Of a stretch of DNA of 64,000 nucleotides, positions 27,020 to 36,233 are shown piece by piece. Under the pieces are notes generated by a model. That model made no database searches. It saw nothing but the letters and a program-made list of their open reading frames with translations, and was not told the origin of the DNA. Position 1 is the stretch's first letter. Each line of letters begins with the position of its first letter. The position numbers and the translations under genes were made by a program. Origin of the DNA: Paraburkholderia sp. LEh10 (GTDB lineage Bacteria > Pseudomonadota > Gammaproteobacteria > Burkholderiales > Burkholderiaceae); the NCBI RefSeq assembly GCF_017814945.1, contig NZ_JAGIPX010000013.1, positions 62,001-126,000 on the forward strand, read 5' to 3'.

Positions 27020-27697
27020 CTAGCCGACGAAGAACTGGATTGCCATGCCGACGACGGCCGGCTGGATCGCATGCAACCCGTTGAATTCGATGTATCGAAC
27101 GTCGTAGCCGGCCGCCTTCAGCTTCGCCGCGTTCGCGCGGCCGCTGGTTTGGACTGGCAGTTGCTCGTCGCGCAAGCCGTGCGCGATGAAGACCTTGGGC
27201 GCGCCTTCCTGCGTGAAGATCGACATGAAGCCGCCGGAAAAGGCGATCACATGACTCGCGATGTCGCCGTTCGTGATGCCGATGGATAGCGCGTAACTCG
27301 CGCCGTCCGAGAATCCCGCAAAGGCGAGACGGCTGCCGTCGATACGGTAGCGGGACGCGACCTCGACCAGCGCGCGATCCAGCCGCTCGAGGTCCGGGCC
27401 GCTTCCGCCTATCACGATGTCCCAGGTGGGGTACATCGAATGCGGCGCGAGCACCAGAAACCGCTCGCGCTCCGCGTGCTCTTCGATGAATGGCAGGACC
27501 TTTTCGGGAAAGCCGCCCGCGCCATGAAACATCACGAAAAGCGGCACGGGCTTGTCAGGTTCGAGGTTCTGTGGCACGAACAGGATGGCGTCGCGCTCGG
27601 CGTCTATCCCGAGACGGTTGCGGCCGGGCGCCAACGCGCCTTTGGCGGGTTCAACGGGCGCAAACGACAGACGGCCAAGCAGCGATGGATCGAACAT
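27020..27697 (-). CDS. Alpha/beta hydrolase (carboxylesterase/phospholipase-like)
   Basis: 225 residues, no signal peptide. Oxyanion segment PLFVMFHGAGG, nucleophile elbow GFSDGAS (GxSxG), acid in IAHGLRDEQLPV and His in FNGLHAIQP give a full Ser-Asp-His triad in the order of the dienelactone hydrolase/phospholipase-carboxylesterase family. The N-terminus (LGIDAERDAILFVPQNLEPD) is also typical of short esterases in this family. Substrate unknown. Same strand as the AAA ATPase gene, which starts 38 bases later; an operon is likely. Confidence 0.88.
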   Translation of the reverse strand: MFDPSLLGRLSFAPVEPAKGALAPGRNRLGIDAERDAILFVPQNLEPDKPVPLFVMFHGAGGFPEKVLPFIEEHAERERFLVLAPHSMYPTWDIVIGGSGPDLERLDRALVEVASRYRIDGSRLAFAGFSDGASYALSIGITNGDIASHVIAFSGGFMSIFTQEGAPKVFIAHGLRDEQLPVQTSGRANAAKLKAAGYDVRYIEFNGLHAIQPAVVGMAIQFFVG

Positions 27698-28606
27698 GGT
27701 GGAACCCGGATTGAACGCGCGGCGCGCCGCGCACGAGTGATCATTCCTGCCACTACCCGACTACGACCCATGCGTTCTCGACGCCCGGATTCTCTAGCTG
27801 CGTGCCGCGCGTGCGCTTCAGAGGCAGCCAACGGTAGAGGTTGATATGTAATATATCATGAATGAGGCGATGTATGGATAATGGGTATCACTCATGGGGA
27901 AGGATATCGATAGGTCAGTAGACAAACAATTCTGTTCCCCAATGCCCGGAAGCCCCAAACACCCCGATTACGCAAGTAAGTTTCCTAAAATTAGATGAGA
28001 CAAAACAAGGGATCTTGCGCCCCCTAGCGCCTTGCGGTGGAAGCCTCAGCTCGCGGACGAGCACATGGTCAATCTTCCATACTCGGAACTGGAGTTTGCC
28101 AATCTGAGCAATGACGCTCGGGTATGGTTCACCACCACCACCACATACGCAGGTAAGTATGTTGGCGTTCGCTTATGCAGATTCCGAAATACCAAGTTGC
28201 CTTCGGTCTCTCGAAGAGGTCCTCAATGATCGTGGATTCCAGAGTCAAACTCTTGATGGAAAGAACGCTATATTCGCGTCGTGGCGTATGAGATACAACG
28301 AAAAACTTGCGTCCGAAATGGGACTTGGAAGGTCTCGCCACCGCCAAGTAGAACGCGCGCGATTCGGCCTAAGCGGTCGTTGGAGGGTCTGCAACCGAGC
28401 GGCAGCTGAGAGGCGCTTTGCCGCCGTTCGCGCCGTCGTAGCCTCGAATGTCAAATGCCGATGCGACTGAACGAGCACTCCCGACCCACTCCGGTCCGAT
28501 AACTTTCTCCGAACCGGTCAGTCAGCCAAATCCAGGTTTTGCGAAGTGGAGTGCCGATAAGCGGCCGTTGGCGACCTCACCCGATCGGCCCAGCAGCGGT
28601 CATTTG
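27698..28606 (+). other. 909-bp region without a supported gene
   Basis: Contains the promoter side of the hydrolase gene and an AT-rich patch near 27842-27900 (a short inverted repeat TGATAT...ATATCA). Frames at 28032-28470 are short, change composition midway and resemble nothing I know. Probably degenerate sequence. Confidence 0.4.
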
Positions 28607-28942
28607 TTAGTCTTTTACAGTGTCCCGCTGTTCCGCCCATTTAAGGAGAGCATCCAGAGCGGGACAAAACGCCTGTCCCCAGTCAGTCAGCCGGTATTCG
28701 ACCTTGGGCGGAACCTCCGGATAGAGCTTTCTCGCCACGATGCCGTCCGCTTCCAATTGGCGTAGCTGCTGTGCCAGCATCTTCTGCGAAATCCCCGGGA
28801 TAAGCTTTTCCAGAGCGGAGAATCGCTGTACCTTGCCATCGAACAGATGGAACAGGATGACCAGCTTCCAGCGTCCCTCCAGCAACTGGAGGACTTCCGC
28901 GACGCCGATTGCCGCCGTCGCGGGGGTATAAACCTTTCCCAT
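28607..28942 (-). CDS. HxlR-family transcriptional regulator
   Basis: 111 residues, winged helix. Family core: LQLLEGRWKLVILFHLFDG, FSALEKLIPGISQKMLAQQL, RQLEADGIVARKLYPEVPPK, VEYRLTDWGQAFCPALDAL. These match HxlR/YodB-type MarR-like regulators, which often sense electrophiles or redox stress and repress a divergent gene. Here it is divergent from the NTF2-like relic and SDR gene across about 95 bases, so the SDR operon is the likely target (inference). No cysteine appears in the usual N-terminal sensing position; one Cys is near the C-terminus. Confidence 0.92.
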   Translation of the reverse strand: MGKVYTPATAAIGVAEVLQLLEGRWKLVILFHLFDGKVQRFSALEKLIPGISQKMLAQQLRQLEADGIVARKLYPEVPPKVEYRLTDWGQAFCPALDALLKWAEQRDTVKD

Positions 28943-29037
28943 AGGTATCTAACTTACTTTTTCGTGCGTTCTTGTTGAATAGTGAGTTTATAGCGAAAAT
29001 TCCTGTATCCCATAGTTTGCCATTAAAGCTCCAGATC

Positions 29038-29365
29038 ATGAGCATTTCACTACCGGATTCGGTTGCCATTTTCTTTGAGGTGAGCAACGGCGTCGCGCCT
29101 TCGGTCCTGCGACACGCTTTTTCTGAACGTGCCGTCGTCCACGACGAAGGCGAGAGCTATCGAGGACATGAAGCTATCGAAGCCTGACTCGCAGGAGCGC
29201 AACGCAAGTACGCCTATCTCGTCGAGCCGTTGACGGCCGTGCCGGACACTGTTGGCGTTACCGTCGTGGCTCGATATGTCGGGCAATTTCCCAGGCAGTC
29301 CTACTGACCTTAGACATGTATTCCGGCTTAGCAACGACAAGATTGAATTTTTGGAGATTCACTGA
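29038..29365 (+). pseudogene. NTF2-like/SnoaL-like protein with stop and frameshift
   Basis: ATG 29038 opens MSISLPDSVAIFFEVSNG, then VLRHAFSERAVVHDEGESYRG, a SnoaL/NTF2-like start. TGA at 29186-29188 replaces the Trp codon expected in HEAIEAWLAGAQ. The same frame continues LAGAQRKYAYLVEPLTAVPD until an extra C near 29287-29290 shifts it; the other frame reads [20 protein letters not shown] and ends at a TGA overlapping the SDR start (TGATG). Two independent lesions in a protein of about 108 residues make it a pseudogene, although the downstream SDR gene stays intact. Confidence 0.85.
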
Positions 29366-30144
29366 TGACCATGAACCTCGAACTCGAAGGCAAGCGCGTG
29401 CTTGTCACGGCCGGTACCAAGGGCGTTGGCAAGGCCGTTGTCGAACTGCTCAGCGAACTCGGCGCTCGCGTCCTCACCACGGCTCGCGCGAAACCGGACT
29501 TCATACCCGATGCGATCTTCGTCGCGGCCGACCTTACCACGCCTAAAGGCTGCGCCACAGTCGCGGAGGCCGTTGAAGACAGACTGGGCGGTGTGGACGC
29601 CATCGTCCATGTCCTGGGTGGATCATCGGCCCCACCCGGGGGCTTTATTGCACTCGACGATACGGAGTGGCAAAAGGAGCTTAACCTCAATCTATTTCCT
29701 GCTGTGCGACTTGATCGAGCGTTGCTGCCGGGAATGATCGCGCGAGGCGCTGGCGTCATCATTCATGTCACATCCATCCAGAATCGACTGCCGTTGCCGG
29801 CCTCGACAACGGCCTACGCTGCGGCCAAGGCGGCACTGTCCACGTACAGTAAGAGTCTGTCGAAGGAAGTTACGCCTAAAGGTGTACGCGTCGTGCGCGT
29901 GTCACCGGGTTGGGTGGAAACTGAGGCCGCTGTGGCCTTGGCGGAACGGCTCGCCAGCCAAGCCGGTACTGATTACGAAGGAGGCAAGCGGATCATCATG
30001 GATGCGCTGGGTGGTATTCCGCTAGGACGCCCGTCGAAGCCCGAGGAAGTGGCCGATCTGATCGCTTTCCTGATTTCGCCGCGTGCTGCGGCGATTAGTG
30101 GAACGGAATTCGTCATCGATGGCGGAACCATTCCAGTCGCGTAA
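29365..30144 (+). CDS. Short-chain dehydrogenase/reductase (SDR)
   Basis: 259 residues. Rossmann site [18 protein letters not shown] (TGxxxGxG variant), ARAKPDF after beta 2, catalytic Ser in [11 protein letters not shown], and YxxxK in [16 protein letters not shown]-terminal [15 protein letters not shown] is the classical SDR ending. It reduces or oxidises an unknown alcohol/ketone with NAD(P). Its ATG overlaps the stop of the broken NTF2-like gene, so the pair formed a coupled operon facing the HxlR regulator. Confidence 0.93.
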   Translation: MTMNLELEGKRVLVTAGTKGVGKAVVELLSELGARVLTTARAKPDFIPDAIFVAADLTTPKGCATVAEAVEDRLGGVDAIVHVLGGSSAPPGGFIALDDTEWQKELNLNLFPAVRLDRALLPGMIARGAGVIIHVTSIQNRLPLPASTTAYAAAKAALSTYSKSLSKEVTPKGVRVVRVSPGWVETEAAVALAERLASQAGTDYEGGKRIIMDALGGIPLGRPSKPEEVADLIAFLISPRAAAISGTEFVIDGGTIPVA

Positions 30145-30596
30145 TGTAAGCTCGTAACGGATCTCCGCTGATAGGCGGCCCGTCACTCAAGCGCGGCTGC
30201 CTGTCCGAATAGCCGTTTGGGGTGTGGACCACTGTCCCCTTTCGGGTCGGGCTGCGTCAGTCTGCTCCTCGAACTCATCGCTCGAAAGCGGTCACTTGAA
30301 TTCAGCGGCCTGAAAGCAGCCAGTCGGCAGTGGGTACTCCCGACCCGAAGCGGTCCTAGATGGCCTCATCGGCGAAGGGCCTGCCTTAGCCGAACTCTGC
30401 CGACCAGCAAGATCACCGGAATTCTCCGCAGCAGCAGTACCGCCGCCCACGCAGCCACCCGTCTGCCGTATGCAAAACGCCGCGAATCAAAGGACCTGTC
30501 ACGGCAATCAACCGTCAAGGGATCTCAACATCCGCGCCGGAGGCTCTGTGCTTCCAGCGGCAAGGAAGCGATGGTCGAAATCATTCAACTGCCGAA
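30145..30596 (+). other. 452-bp intergenic region
   Basis: Between the SDR stop and the AraC regulator stop (convergent). Frames here are shadows or random. The string ACTCCCGACCC occurs both here (30336) and at 28480-28490, suggesting shared degenerate sequence. Confidence 0.35.
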
Positions 30597-31580
30597 TCAA
30601 TGCGACGAAACGTATATCGAGGCCGGCTCCGCGTCGGGCAGCGCGAAATGCCGCTTCATCCGTCGCAATTCTTCCGAAGGCGTGCCGCCAAAGAGCCGCT
30701 TGAACTCGCGGCTGAACTGCGACGCGCTTTCATAGCCCACTTCGGCGCTTGCCGCGGCGGCGGTCATTCCATGCCGCGCCATCAATAGCCTCGCCTGATG
30801 CAGTCGTGTCGACTTGATGTACTGCAGCGGAGACGTCTTCGTAGCCGCCTTGAAATGCATATGAAACGACGGCACGCTCATCGTCGCTTCTCTTGCGAGC
30901 GTTTCGATCGTCAGCGCCTCGGCATAGCTCGAATGAATCTTGCGCAGCACTCTGGAAATGCGCCCGAAGTTTCCGTCCAGGTTGAGCGCCGCACGCATCG
31001 AAGCGCCCTGCTCTCCGACAAAGACGCGAAAGTAAATCTCCCGCACCAGCGACGGCCCCAATAGCGCGGCTTCGAGCGGATCGCGCATTGCATCGAGAAA
31101 CCGCAGTATGGTTTCGCCGAGTGCCAGATCGAGCCTCGTCGTGGCCATGCCGCCCGGTTCGCCCGGCACCACGCCGCTGCGCTCGTCGATCTGCAGCAAT
31201 ACGTCGGCGGCAAGCATCGGATCAAGGCGCACGTACACCGCGAGCAATGGTTCGTCGGCGGAGGCGTCGGTCTCCATGGAGAACGGCAGCGGCAAGGCGA
31301 CGGCCAGATAGTGCTGCGCATCGTAGATATATATGTTGCTGCCGAGATAGCCGCGTTTGCGACCTTGCGCGATGAGGACGATACCCGGCTCGTACAGCAC
31401 CGGCGTGCGCATCAGCGGGCGGTTCGATCGTAACAGGCGAATGTCGGACATCGGCGTCGAGTTATAGCCTTCGTTCGGCGCCAGATCCAGCAGCCGGCTC
31501 ACCATCGAGGCGTGCACCCGAGCCAGTGCTGCGCCTTCGGTTTCCGTCGTCGGCAATCTGTGAGAGCGATGCGTCTTCAT
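30597..31580 (-). CDS. AraC-family regulator (AraC_N type)
   Basis: 327 residues. N-terminal AraC_N domain (MSDIRLLRSNRPLMRTPVLY, EPGIVLIAQGRKRGYLG, YLAVALPLPF) and C-terminal double helix-turn-helix (LTIETLAREATMSVPSFHMH, ATKTSPLQYIKSTRLHQAR, VGYESASQFSREFKRLFG). This subfamily commonly regulates a divergent oxidoreductase gene. Here it faces an aldehyde dehydrogenase gene across 162 bases, which is the likely target. The start could be an internal Met (MSDIRLL, residue 44), but MKTHRSHRLP fits the family length. Confidence 0.92.
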   Translation of the reverse strand: MKTHRSHRLPTTETEGAALARVHASMVSRLLDLAPNEGYNSTPMSDIRLLRSNRPLMRTPVLYEPGIVLIAQGRKRGYLGSNIYIYDAQHYLAVALPLPFSMETDASADEPLLAVYVRLDPMLAADVLLQIDERSGVVPGEPGGMATTRLDLALGETILRFLDAMRDPLEAALLGPSLVREIYFRVFVGEQGASMRAALNLDGNFGRISRVLRKIHSSYAEALTIETLAREATMSVPSFHMHFKAATKTSPLQYIKSTRLHQARLLMARHGMTAAAASAEVGYESASQFSREFKRLFGGTPSEELRRMKRHFALPDAEPASIYVSSH

Positions 31581-31742
31581 GCTTCGGGTTCGCTAAGGGT
31601 ATTCATAGGATCGGGCAAGCTTCGCAGACGATCGCACATTCCCGCCCTGTCACAACAGCCCTAGCATTCGATCATGCATCCGCAGCGTGAATCGCGCCGC
31701 GTCGATGCGCTGAGAAGGCTCACTTACTTCGGAGAATAAAGC

Positions 31743-33119
31743 ATGATCGATGTACTCAATCCCGCCGACGGCACAGTCGTCGGGCAAGTCGAACATCATT
31801 CGGAAGCCCAGGTGCGCGCGGCCATCGACCGCACATGCGCGGCCTTTCCGGTCTGGTCGCGCACCCTGGCGCGCGAACGAAGTAATCTGCTGCGCAAATG
31901 GTTCGACCTGGTCAGCGCCGACAAGACCGCATTCGCTGAACTGATGTGTCGCGAGAACGGCAAGTGCCTGTCGGAAGCCTTCGGCGAGATCGAGTATGGG
32001 CTCGGCTTCATCGAATGGTACGCGGAGGAAGCTAAACGCGTATATGGCGATACCATCCCCACTCACGCGAAAGACGCAGCGGTGATCGTCACGAAAGAAC
32101 CTGTCGGGCCAGTTGCGTCGATCACGCCGTGGAATTTCCCGTTCATGATGATCACGCGCAAGGTCGCGACCGCGCTCGCGGCGGGCTGCACGATCCTCTT
32201 GAAGCCTGCCGAGGAAACCCCGCTGACCGCGTACAAGCTGCTCGAATACGCGCGTCGTGCCGGCATTCCGGAAGGCGTGTTCGAGCTGGTGACCGGCGAC
32301 CCTGTGCAGATCGGCAAGCTGATCACCGACGATCCGCGCATCCGGAAGATCTCGTTTACGGGTTCGACCGCGGTCGGCAAGTTGCTCGCCGCGCAGTGCG
32401 CTGGCACGCTGAAGACGATGACGATGGAACTCGGCGGCAACGCACCATTCGTGGTCTTCGACGACGCCGATCTCGATGCGGCCGCAAAAGCACTCGTGTC
32501 TGCAAAGCTGCGCAACAGCGGGCAGGTCTGCATCTCGCCGAACCGCGTTTATGTCCAGGCGAGCGTGCACGACGCGTTCGTTCAGCGCGTCAAGGCGCTC
32601 GTCGAGGCCATTCCGGTCGATCAAGGGTTGCAGGAACGGTTCGTCGTCGGTCCGTTGATCAATCGGGCGGCCATCGACAAGGTCGGCCAGCTCGTCGACG
32701 ATTCCCGCAAGCGCGGCGCCGAGATCGTGCTCGGCGGACATCCGCACGCAAAAGGCGGACTCTTCTATGCGCCCACGATTCTCGTCGATGTCGCTGACGA
32801 TATGCCGATCGCCTCGACCGAAATATTCGGACCCGTCTTCCCGATCTATCGCTTCTCCACCGAGGCCGAAGTCATTGCACGCAGCAACGACACCGAATAT
32901 GGTCTCGTCGCCTATGCGTTCACTCCCGATCTGGGCCGTGCATTCCGGCTGTCGCGCGACCTCGAGGCGGGCATGGTGATTCTGAATTCCGGCTCGGTAG
33001 GCACGGCTTCGGTGCCGTTCGGCGGCGTGAAGCAATCCGGGTACGGGCGCGAAGGCAGTCATCATGGAATCGAGGAATATGTGCACGTGAAATACACGCT
33101 GATGAGCGGTCTCGCCTGA
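31743..33119 (+). CDS. NAD(P)-dependent aldehyde dehydrogenase (succinate-semialdehyde dehydrogenase-like)
   Basis: 458 residues, slightly shorter than typical (470-490). ALDH motifs: ITPWNFPFMMITRKVATALA, FTGSTAVGKLL, catalytic Glu in MELGGNAPFVVFDDADLD, catalytic Cys in NSGQVCISPNRVYV, and SGYGREGSHHGIEEY at the end, the pattern of GabD-type enzymes that oxidise succinate or related semialdehydes. Preceded by GGAG 6-10 bases before ATG 31743. Divergent from the AraC regulator and convergent with the MHS transporter of the next operon, so it may serve that catabolic cluster. Confidence 0.93.
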   Translation: MIDVLNPADGTVVGQVEHHSEAQVRAAIDRTCAAFPVWSRTLARERSNLLRKWFDLVSADKTAFAELMCRENGKCLSEAFGEIEYGLGFIEWYAEEAKRVYGDTIPTHAKDAAVIVTKEPVGPVASITPWNFPFMMITRKVATALAAGCTILLKPAEETPLTAYKLLEYARRAGIPEGVFELVTGDPVQIGKLITDDPRIRKISFTGSTAVGKLLAAQCAGTLKTMTMELGGNAPFVVFDDADLDAAAKALVSAKLRNSGQVCISPNRVYVQASVHDAFVQRVKALVEAIPVDQGLQERFVVGPLINRAAIDKVGQLVDDSRKRGAEIVLGGHPHAKGGLFYAPTILVDVADDMPIASTEIFGPVFPIYRFSTEAEVIARSNDTEYGLVAYAFTPDLGRAFRLSRDLEAGMVILNSGSVGTASVPFGGVKQSGYGREGSHHGIEEYVHVKYTLMSGLA

Positions 33120-33125
33120 ACGGCG

Positions 33126-33155
33126 CGAGGCGCGACATCGCGATGCCGCGCCTCG
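33126..33155. terminator. Stem-loop between convergent genes
   Basis: Inverted repeat CGAGGCGCG (33126-33134) and CGCGCCTCG (33147-33155) lies in the 49-base gap between two convergent stops. It has no T-run, so termination ability is uncertain. Confidence 0.4.
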
Positions 33156-33168
33156 TGTCATCGCTGGC

Positions 33169-34542
33169 TCAGCGTACCGGCAACTGGGCCGCGTCCGCAG
33201 GGCTTGCGCACTGGACTTCGTGATTGCGCTGACGGATGAGCCGATCCTGCCGCAGTCCCCAGAAGAACGTGACGGCGAGACAGGGCAACAGCGACACAAT
33301 CGAGTACCCGACGCCCGCAAGCGGGTTGCCAGTCAGATTGACGAGCGAAAGACTGATCAACGGAAGGAACCCGCCGAACAGGACATTGCCGAGCTGTTGC
33401 GACAATCCAAAGCCCGTGGTCCGGCTTTGGGGCGGAAAACATTCGGCGATGAACGCCGGCAACGGCGCCATGATCATCGCGGTCAACACGGCCAGCAGCG
33501 CGATGAGCAGCGTCACCGCAGCCCAGCCGACCGCAACCGCATTCGTCCTGATACCCGCGAACGCCGGATACGCTGCAAGTATCCAGAGCACGATGCCGAT
33601 CAACATGACGCGCGACCGGCCGATCGCGTCGGACAGACGGCCGAACACCGGATAAAGCGGCGCGGCCACGACGATCGCAATACCGAGGCACAGATTCGCG
33701 CGTGAAGGATCGACCTTCAACACGTTCTGCAGGAAGTACAGCATGTAGACGATCGACGTATAGAGCGATACCGACGTTCCTCCCTGGGCGCCGAACATCG
33801 CGACAAGAATCGCCTTCCATGATGTCGCGCTCGACAAGGTGTCCTGCAGCGGCGATTTCGACAGACGGCCGGCCTGCTTCATCTCCGCGAACACGGGCGT
33901 TTCCGTCATGCCGAGCCGAATCCATGTCGCCACCGCGACGATCGGCGCCGAGATCAGGAACGGGACGCGCCAGCCCCAGGATTCGAACGCCGATGCATCG
34001 AGCGCAAACTTCAGCGCGGACACGATCGCCAGCGCCAGCAGCAGGCCGACGCTCGCGGTGCTCTGCAGCACGCTGGTCGCCATGCCTTTGCGGCCCGCGG
34101 GCGCATGCTCCATCACGTACACCACCGCGGAGCCGTATTCGCCGCCGAGCGCGACGCCCTGCAACACGCGCAGCGTGATCAGGCCGATCGGCGCAAGCAC
34201 GCCGGCCGCCGCGTAGGTCGGCAGACAGCCGATGCCCACCGTCGCGATACCCATGATCGCGAGCGTGATGACGAACGTCTTCTTGCGTCCGATCCGGTCG
34301 GCCATCGGGCTGAAGATGATCGTGCCCAACGGCCGCGCGACATACGCGATGCCGAACGTGGCGACGCCCGCCATCGCGGCGACGGTCCGGTCGGCCGATG
34401 GAAGGAACAAGTTCGTCAAGGTCGACGTCAGCGCGACGTAGACAAAGAAATCGTAGTACTCGAGCATCGTGCCGAGGCTCGATGTGGCGATGATCCGCAG
34501 CATGCCGGGCTTTGGCTTGCGGGCTCCGGAAGTCGTGGACAT
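33169..34542 (-). CDS. MHS-family major facilitator transporter
   Basis: 457 residues from ATG 34542 (MSTTSGARKPK), with GAGGAG about 7 bases upstream; a much longer upstream frame is Arg-rich and spurious. LGTMLEYYDFFVYVALTSTL, MADRIGRKKTFVI and GGEYGSAVVYVMEHAPAG are MHS (metabolite:H+ symporter) signatures; 12 helices. It closes an operon with two crotonase-like genes and a CaiB-type transferase, so it likely imports the carboxylate that this pathway activates. It converges with the aldehyde dehydrogenase gene. Confidence 0.92.
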   Translation of the reverse strand: MSTTSGARKPKPGMLRIIATSSLGTMLEYYDFFVYVALTSTLTNLFLPSADRTVAAMAGVATFGIAYVARPLGTIIFSPMADRIGRKKTFVITLAIMGIATVGIGCLPTYAAAGVLAPIGLITLRVLQGVALGGEYGSAVVYVMEHAPAGRKGMATSVLQSTASVGLLLALAIVSALKFALDASAFESWGWRVPFLISAPIVAVATWIRLGMTETPVFAEMKQAGRLSKSPLQDTLSSATSWKAILVAMFGAQGGTSVSLYTSIVYMLYFLQNVLKVDPSRANLCLGIAIVVAAPLYPVFGRLSDAIGRSRVMLIGIVLWILAAYPAFAGIRTNAVAVGWAAVTLLIALLAVLTAMIMAPLPAFIAECFPPQSRTTGFGLSQQLGNVLFGGFLPLISLSLVNLTGNPLAGVGYSIVSLLPCLAVTFFWGLRQDRLIRQRNHEVQCASPADAAQLPVR

Positions 34543-34606
34543 GGTCGTCTCCTCTGATTCAGTTTGTGAGGCCCCGCGCGCTCGACGCGGTGGCCGTATC
34601 GGCACA

Positions 34607-35428
34607 TCACATGTGCGTGCGCTTTTTCGCCGCCTGTTGTTCGAGAAACCGGCCGACGGCCTCTTTGTGCTCGTGGCCGCACAAGAGAATGGCCTGCATG
34701 CTTGCCGCCATGTCGAGCGTCGTCGAGAGCGAAGCGTCGGCCGCTTCGCGCACGAGCCGCTTCGCCATGCGCAGCGCCGTCGGCGGGTTCTGCGCGATGT
34801 GCTTCGCCAGCGATCGGGCCTCGATGTCGAGCGCGTCTTCCGGCACCACCTTGTACACGATGCCCAGGCCCAGCGCCGCTTCTGCATCGATGAACTCGTT
34901 GGTGAGCGTCAGTTCGAGCGCCTTCGCGTGGCCCACGATACGCGCAAGGAACCACGATCCGCCAATGCCCGACACCAGCCCGAGCCGCAAGAAACTTTCT
35001 GCGAACACGGCTTTCGTGCTCGCCACGCGGATATCGCACATGAGCGCGAGATCGCAGCCCGCTCCGATCGCGGCGCCATTGACCGCGCACACCGACGGCA
35101 CGTCGAGACCACTCAGTGCGCGCGTGATCCTGTGCAGGCTGCGAAGCAGGCGGTCGCGTACTTCCTCGACGCTGCCGCTCATGAGATCGCTGCCGCTTTG
35201 CATGTCCTTCACATTGCCGCCGGTGCAGAAGTGCCGCGACGACGAACGCAGCAGAACACAGTGCATGTCGCGCCGGTCGTTGACCTGCTCAAGCGCGCCC
35301 GACAGTGCCTCCGTCATCGCGACGTTCAGCGCGTTGCCGTCGCTCGGGCTGTTGAGCGTGAGCGTGAGCACGCCGTCATCGACGGACGACTCGACCAGTG
35401 AACCGGCATCGTTTGGATAAGCTGACAC
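34607..35428 (-). CDS. Crotonase-fold protein lacking both canonical hydratase glutamates
   Basis: 273 residues, enoyl-CoA hydratase/isomerase superfamily. Oxyanion segments SSRHFCTGGNVKDM and VNGAAIGAGCDLALMCDIRV are good. In the classical hydratase alignment the two catalytic Glu fall at GAGCDLA (Asp instead) and at AESFLRLGLV (Phe instead), which resembles isomerase-type members such as PaaG; the PaaG catalytic Asp position (LVPDSGG) is Gly here (LVSGIGG). So a plain hydratase role is doubtful. Cotranscribed with the neighbouring, canonical crotonase (28-base gap) and the MHS transporter. Confidence 0.88.
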   Translation of the reverse strand: MSAYPNDAGSLVESSVDDGVLTLTLNSPSDGNALNVAMTEALSGALEQVNDRRDMHCVLLRSSSRHFCTGGNVKDMQSGSDLMSGSVEEVRDRLLRSLHRITRALSGLDVPSVCAVNGAAIGAGCDLALMCDIRVASTKAVFAESFLRLGLVSGIGGSWFLARIVGHAKALELTLTNEFIDAEAALGLGIVYKVVPEDALDIEARSLAKHIAQNPPTALRMAKRLVREAADASLSTTLDMAASMQAILLCGHEHKEAVGRFLEQQAAKKRTHM

Positions 35429-35456
35429 GAAGAAGTCTCCTGATTTTTCCCGGCTA

Positions 35457-36233
35457 CTACCGGTTCTGGAATGCGGGCTGACGGCGTTCCAGAAACGCGG
35501 CCATGCCTTCTTTCTGATCGGCGAACGAAAAGCCCGCGTGAAATAGCCTTCGCTCGAACAACAGCCCCTCCGATAGCGACGTCTCGAATGCGCGATTGAC
35601 GGCTTCCTTGATCGCGACGATCACCGGCAGCGACTGACGCGCAATCTGTTCGCCGACGCGCATCGCTTCGTCGATCAACCGCTCGCGGGCGACGACCTTC
35701 GACACGAGGCCGTAAGCCAGTGCTTCCTTCGCGCTAAGCGGCTCGCCGGTGAGACACGCGAGCATCGCGGTCGATTTGCCGACCGCGCGCGGCAAGCGCT
35801 GCGTGCCGCCCGCGCCCGGCACGATGCCGAGCTTGATTTCCGGCTGCCCGAAAACCGCGTCGTCAGCGGCGATGACGATGTCGCACATCATCGCCAGCTC
35901 GCAGCCCCCGCCGAGCGCATAACCGCCCACCGCCGCGATCAGCGGTTTGCGAGCCGTGCGGATGCGGTCCCAGCTACGGCCGATGTAGTCATCCGAGAAT
36001 GCGCTGGCATAGTCGAGCTTCGACATCGCGACGATGTCCGCGCCGGCGGCGAAGGCCTTGTCGGATCCTGTCAAAACGGTCGCGTGAACCTGCGGGTCGG
36101 TTTCATTGCGCAGCAGGACGTCGCTCAGCTGGTCCATCAACGCGTCGGCCAACGGATTGAGCGGGTTGCCTGACGCCAGACGAACGAGCGCGACCTGCGC
36201 GCGTTGTTCGCTTCGGATCATCGCGGCGCTCAT
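35457..36233 (-). CDS. Enoyl-CoA hydratase
   Basis: 258 residues from ATG 36233, which overlaps the CaiB-type gene's TGA (ATGA); the longer frame upstream is a shadow of that gene. Canonical crotonase: [13 protein letters not shown] (oxyanion), [16 protein letters not shown] and [20 protein letters not shown] with both catalytic Glu, and a C-terminal [19 protein letters not shown]. Expected to add water to an alpha,beta-unsaturated acyl-CoA. Translationally coupled to the CoA transferase, suggesting that the transferase makes its substrate. Confidence 0.93.
   Translation of the reverse strand: MSAAMIRSEQRAQVALVRLASGNPLNPLADALMDQLSDVLLRNETDPQVHATVLTGSDKAFAAGADIVAMSKLDYASAFSDDYIGRSWDRIRTARKPLIAAVGGYALGGGCELAMMCDIVIAADDAVFGQPEIKLGIVPGAGGTQRLPRAVGKSTAMLACLTGEPLSAKEALAYGLVSKVVARERLIDEAMRVGEQIARQSLPVIVAIKEAVNRAFETSLSEGLLFERRLFHAGFSFADQKEGMAAFLERRQPAFQNR

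Noticed and set aside
27842..27859. AT-rich inverted repeat TGATAT...ATATCA as an operator
   Set aside because: Only six-base arms, no adjacent regulator gene and no promoter elements to support it.
31650..33320. Minus-strand 556-codon frame
   Set aside because: Antisense to an aldehyde dehydrogenase with every family motif intact.
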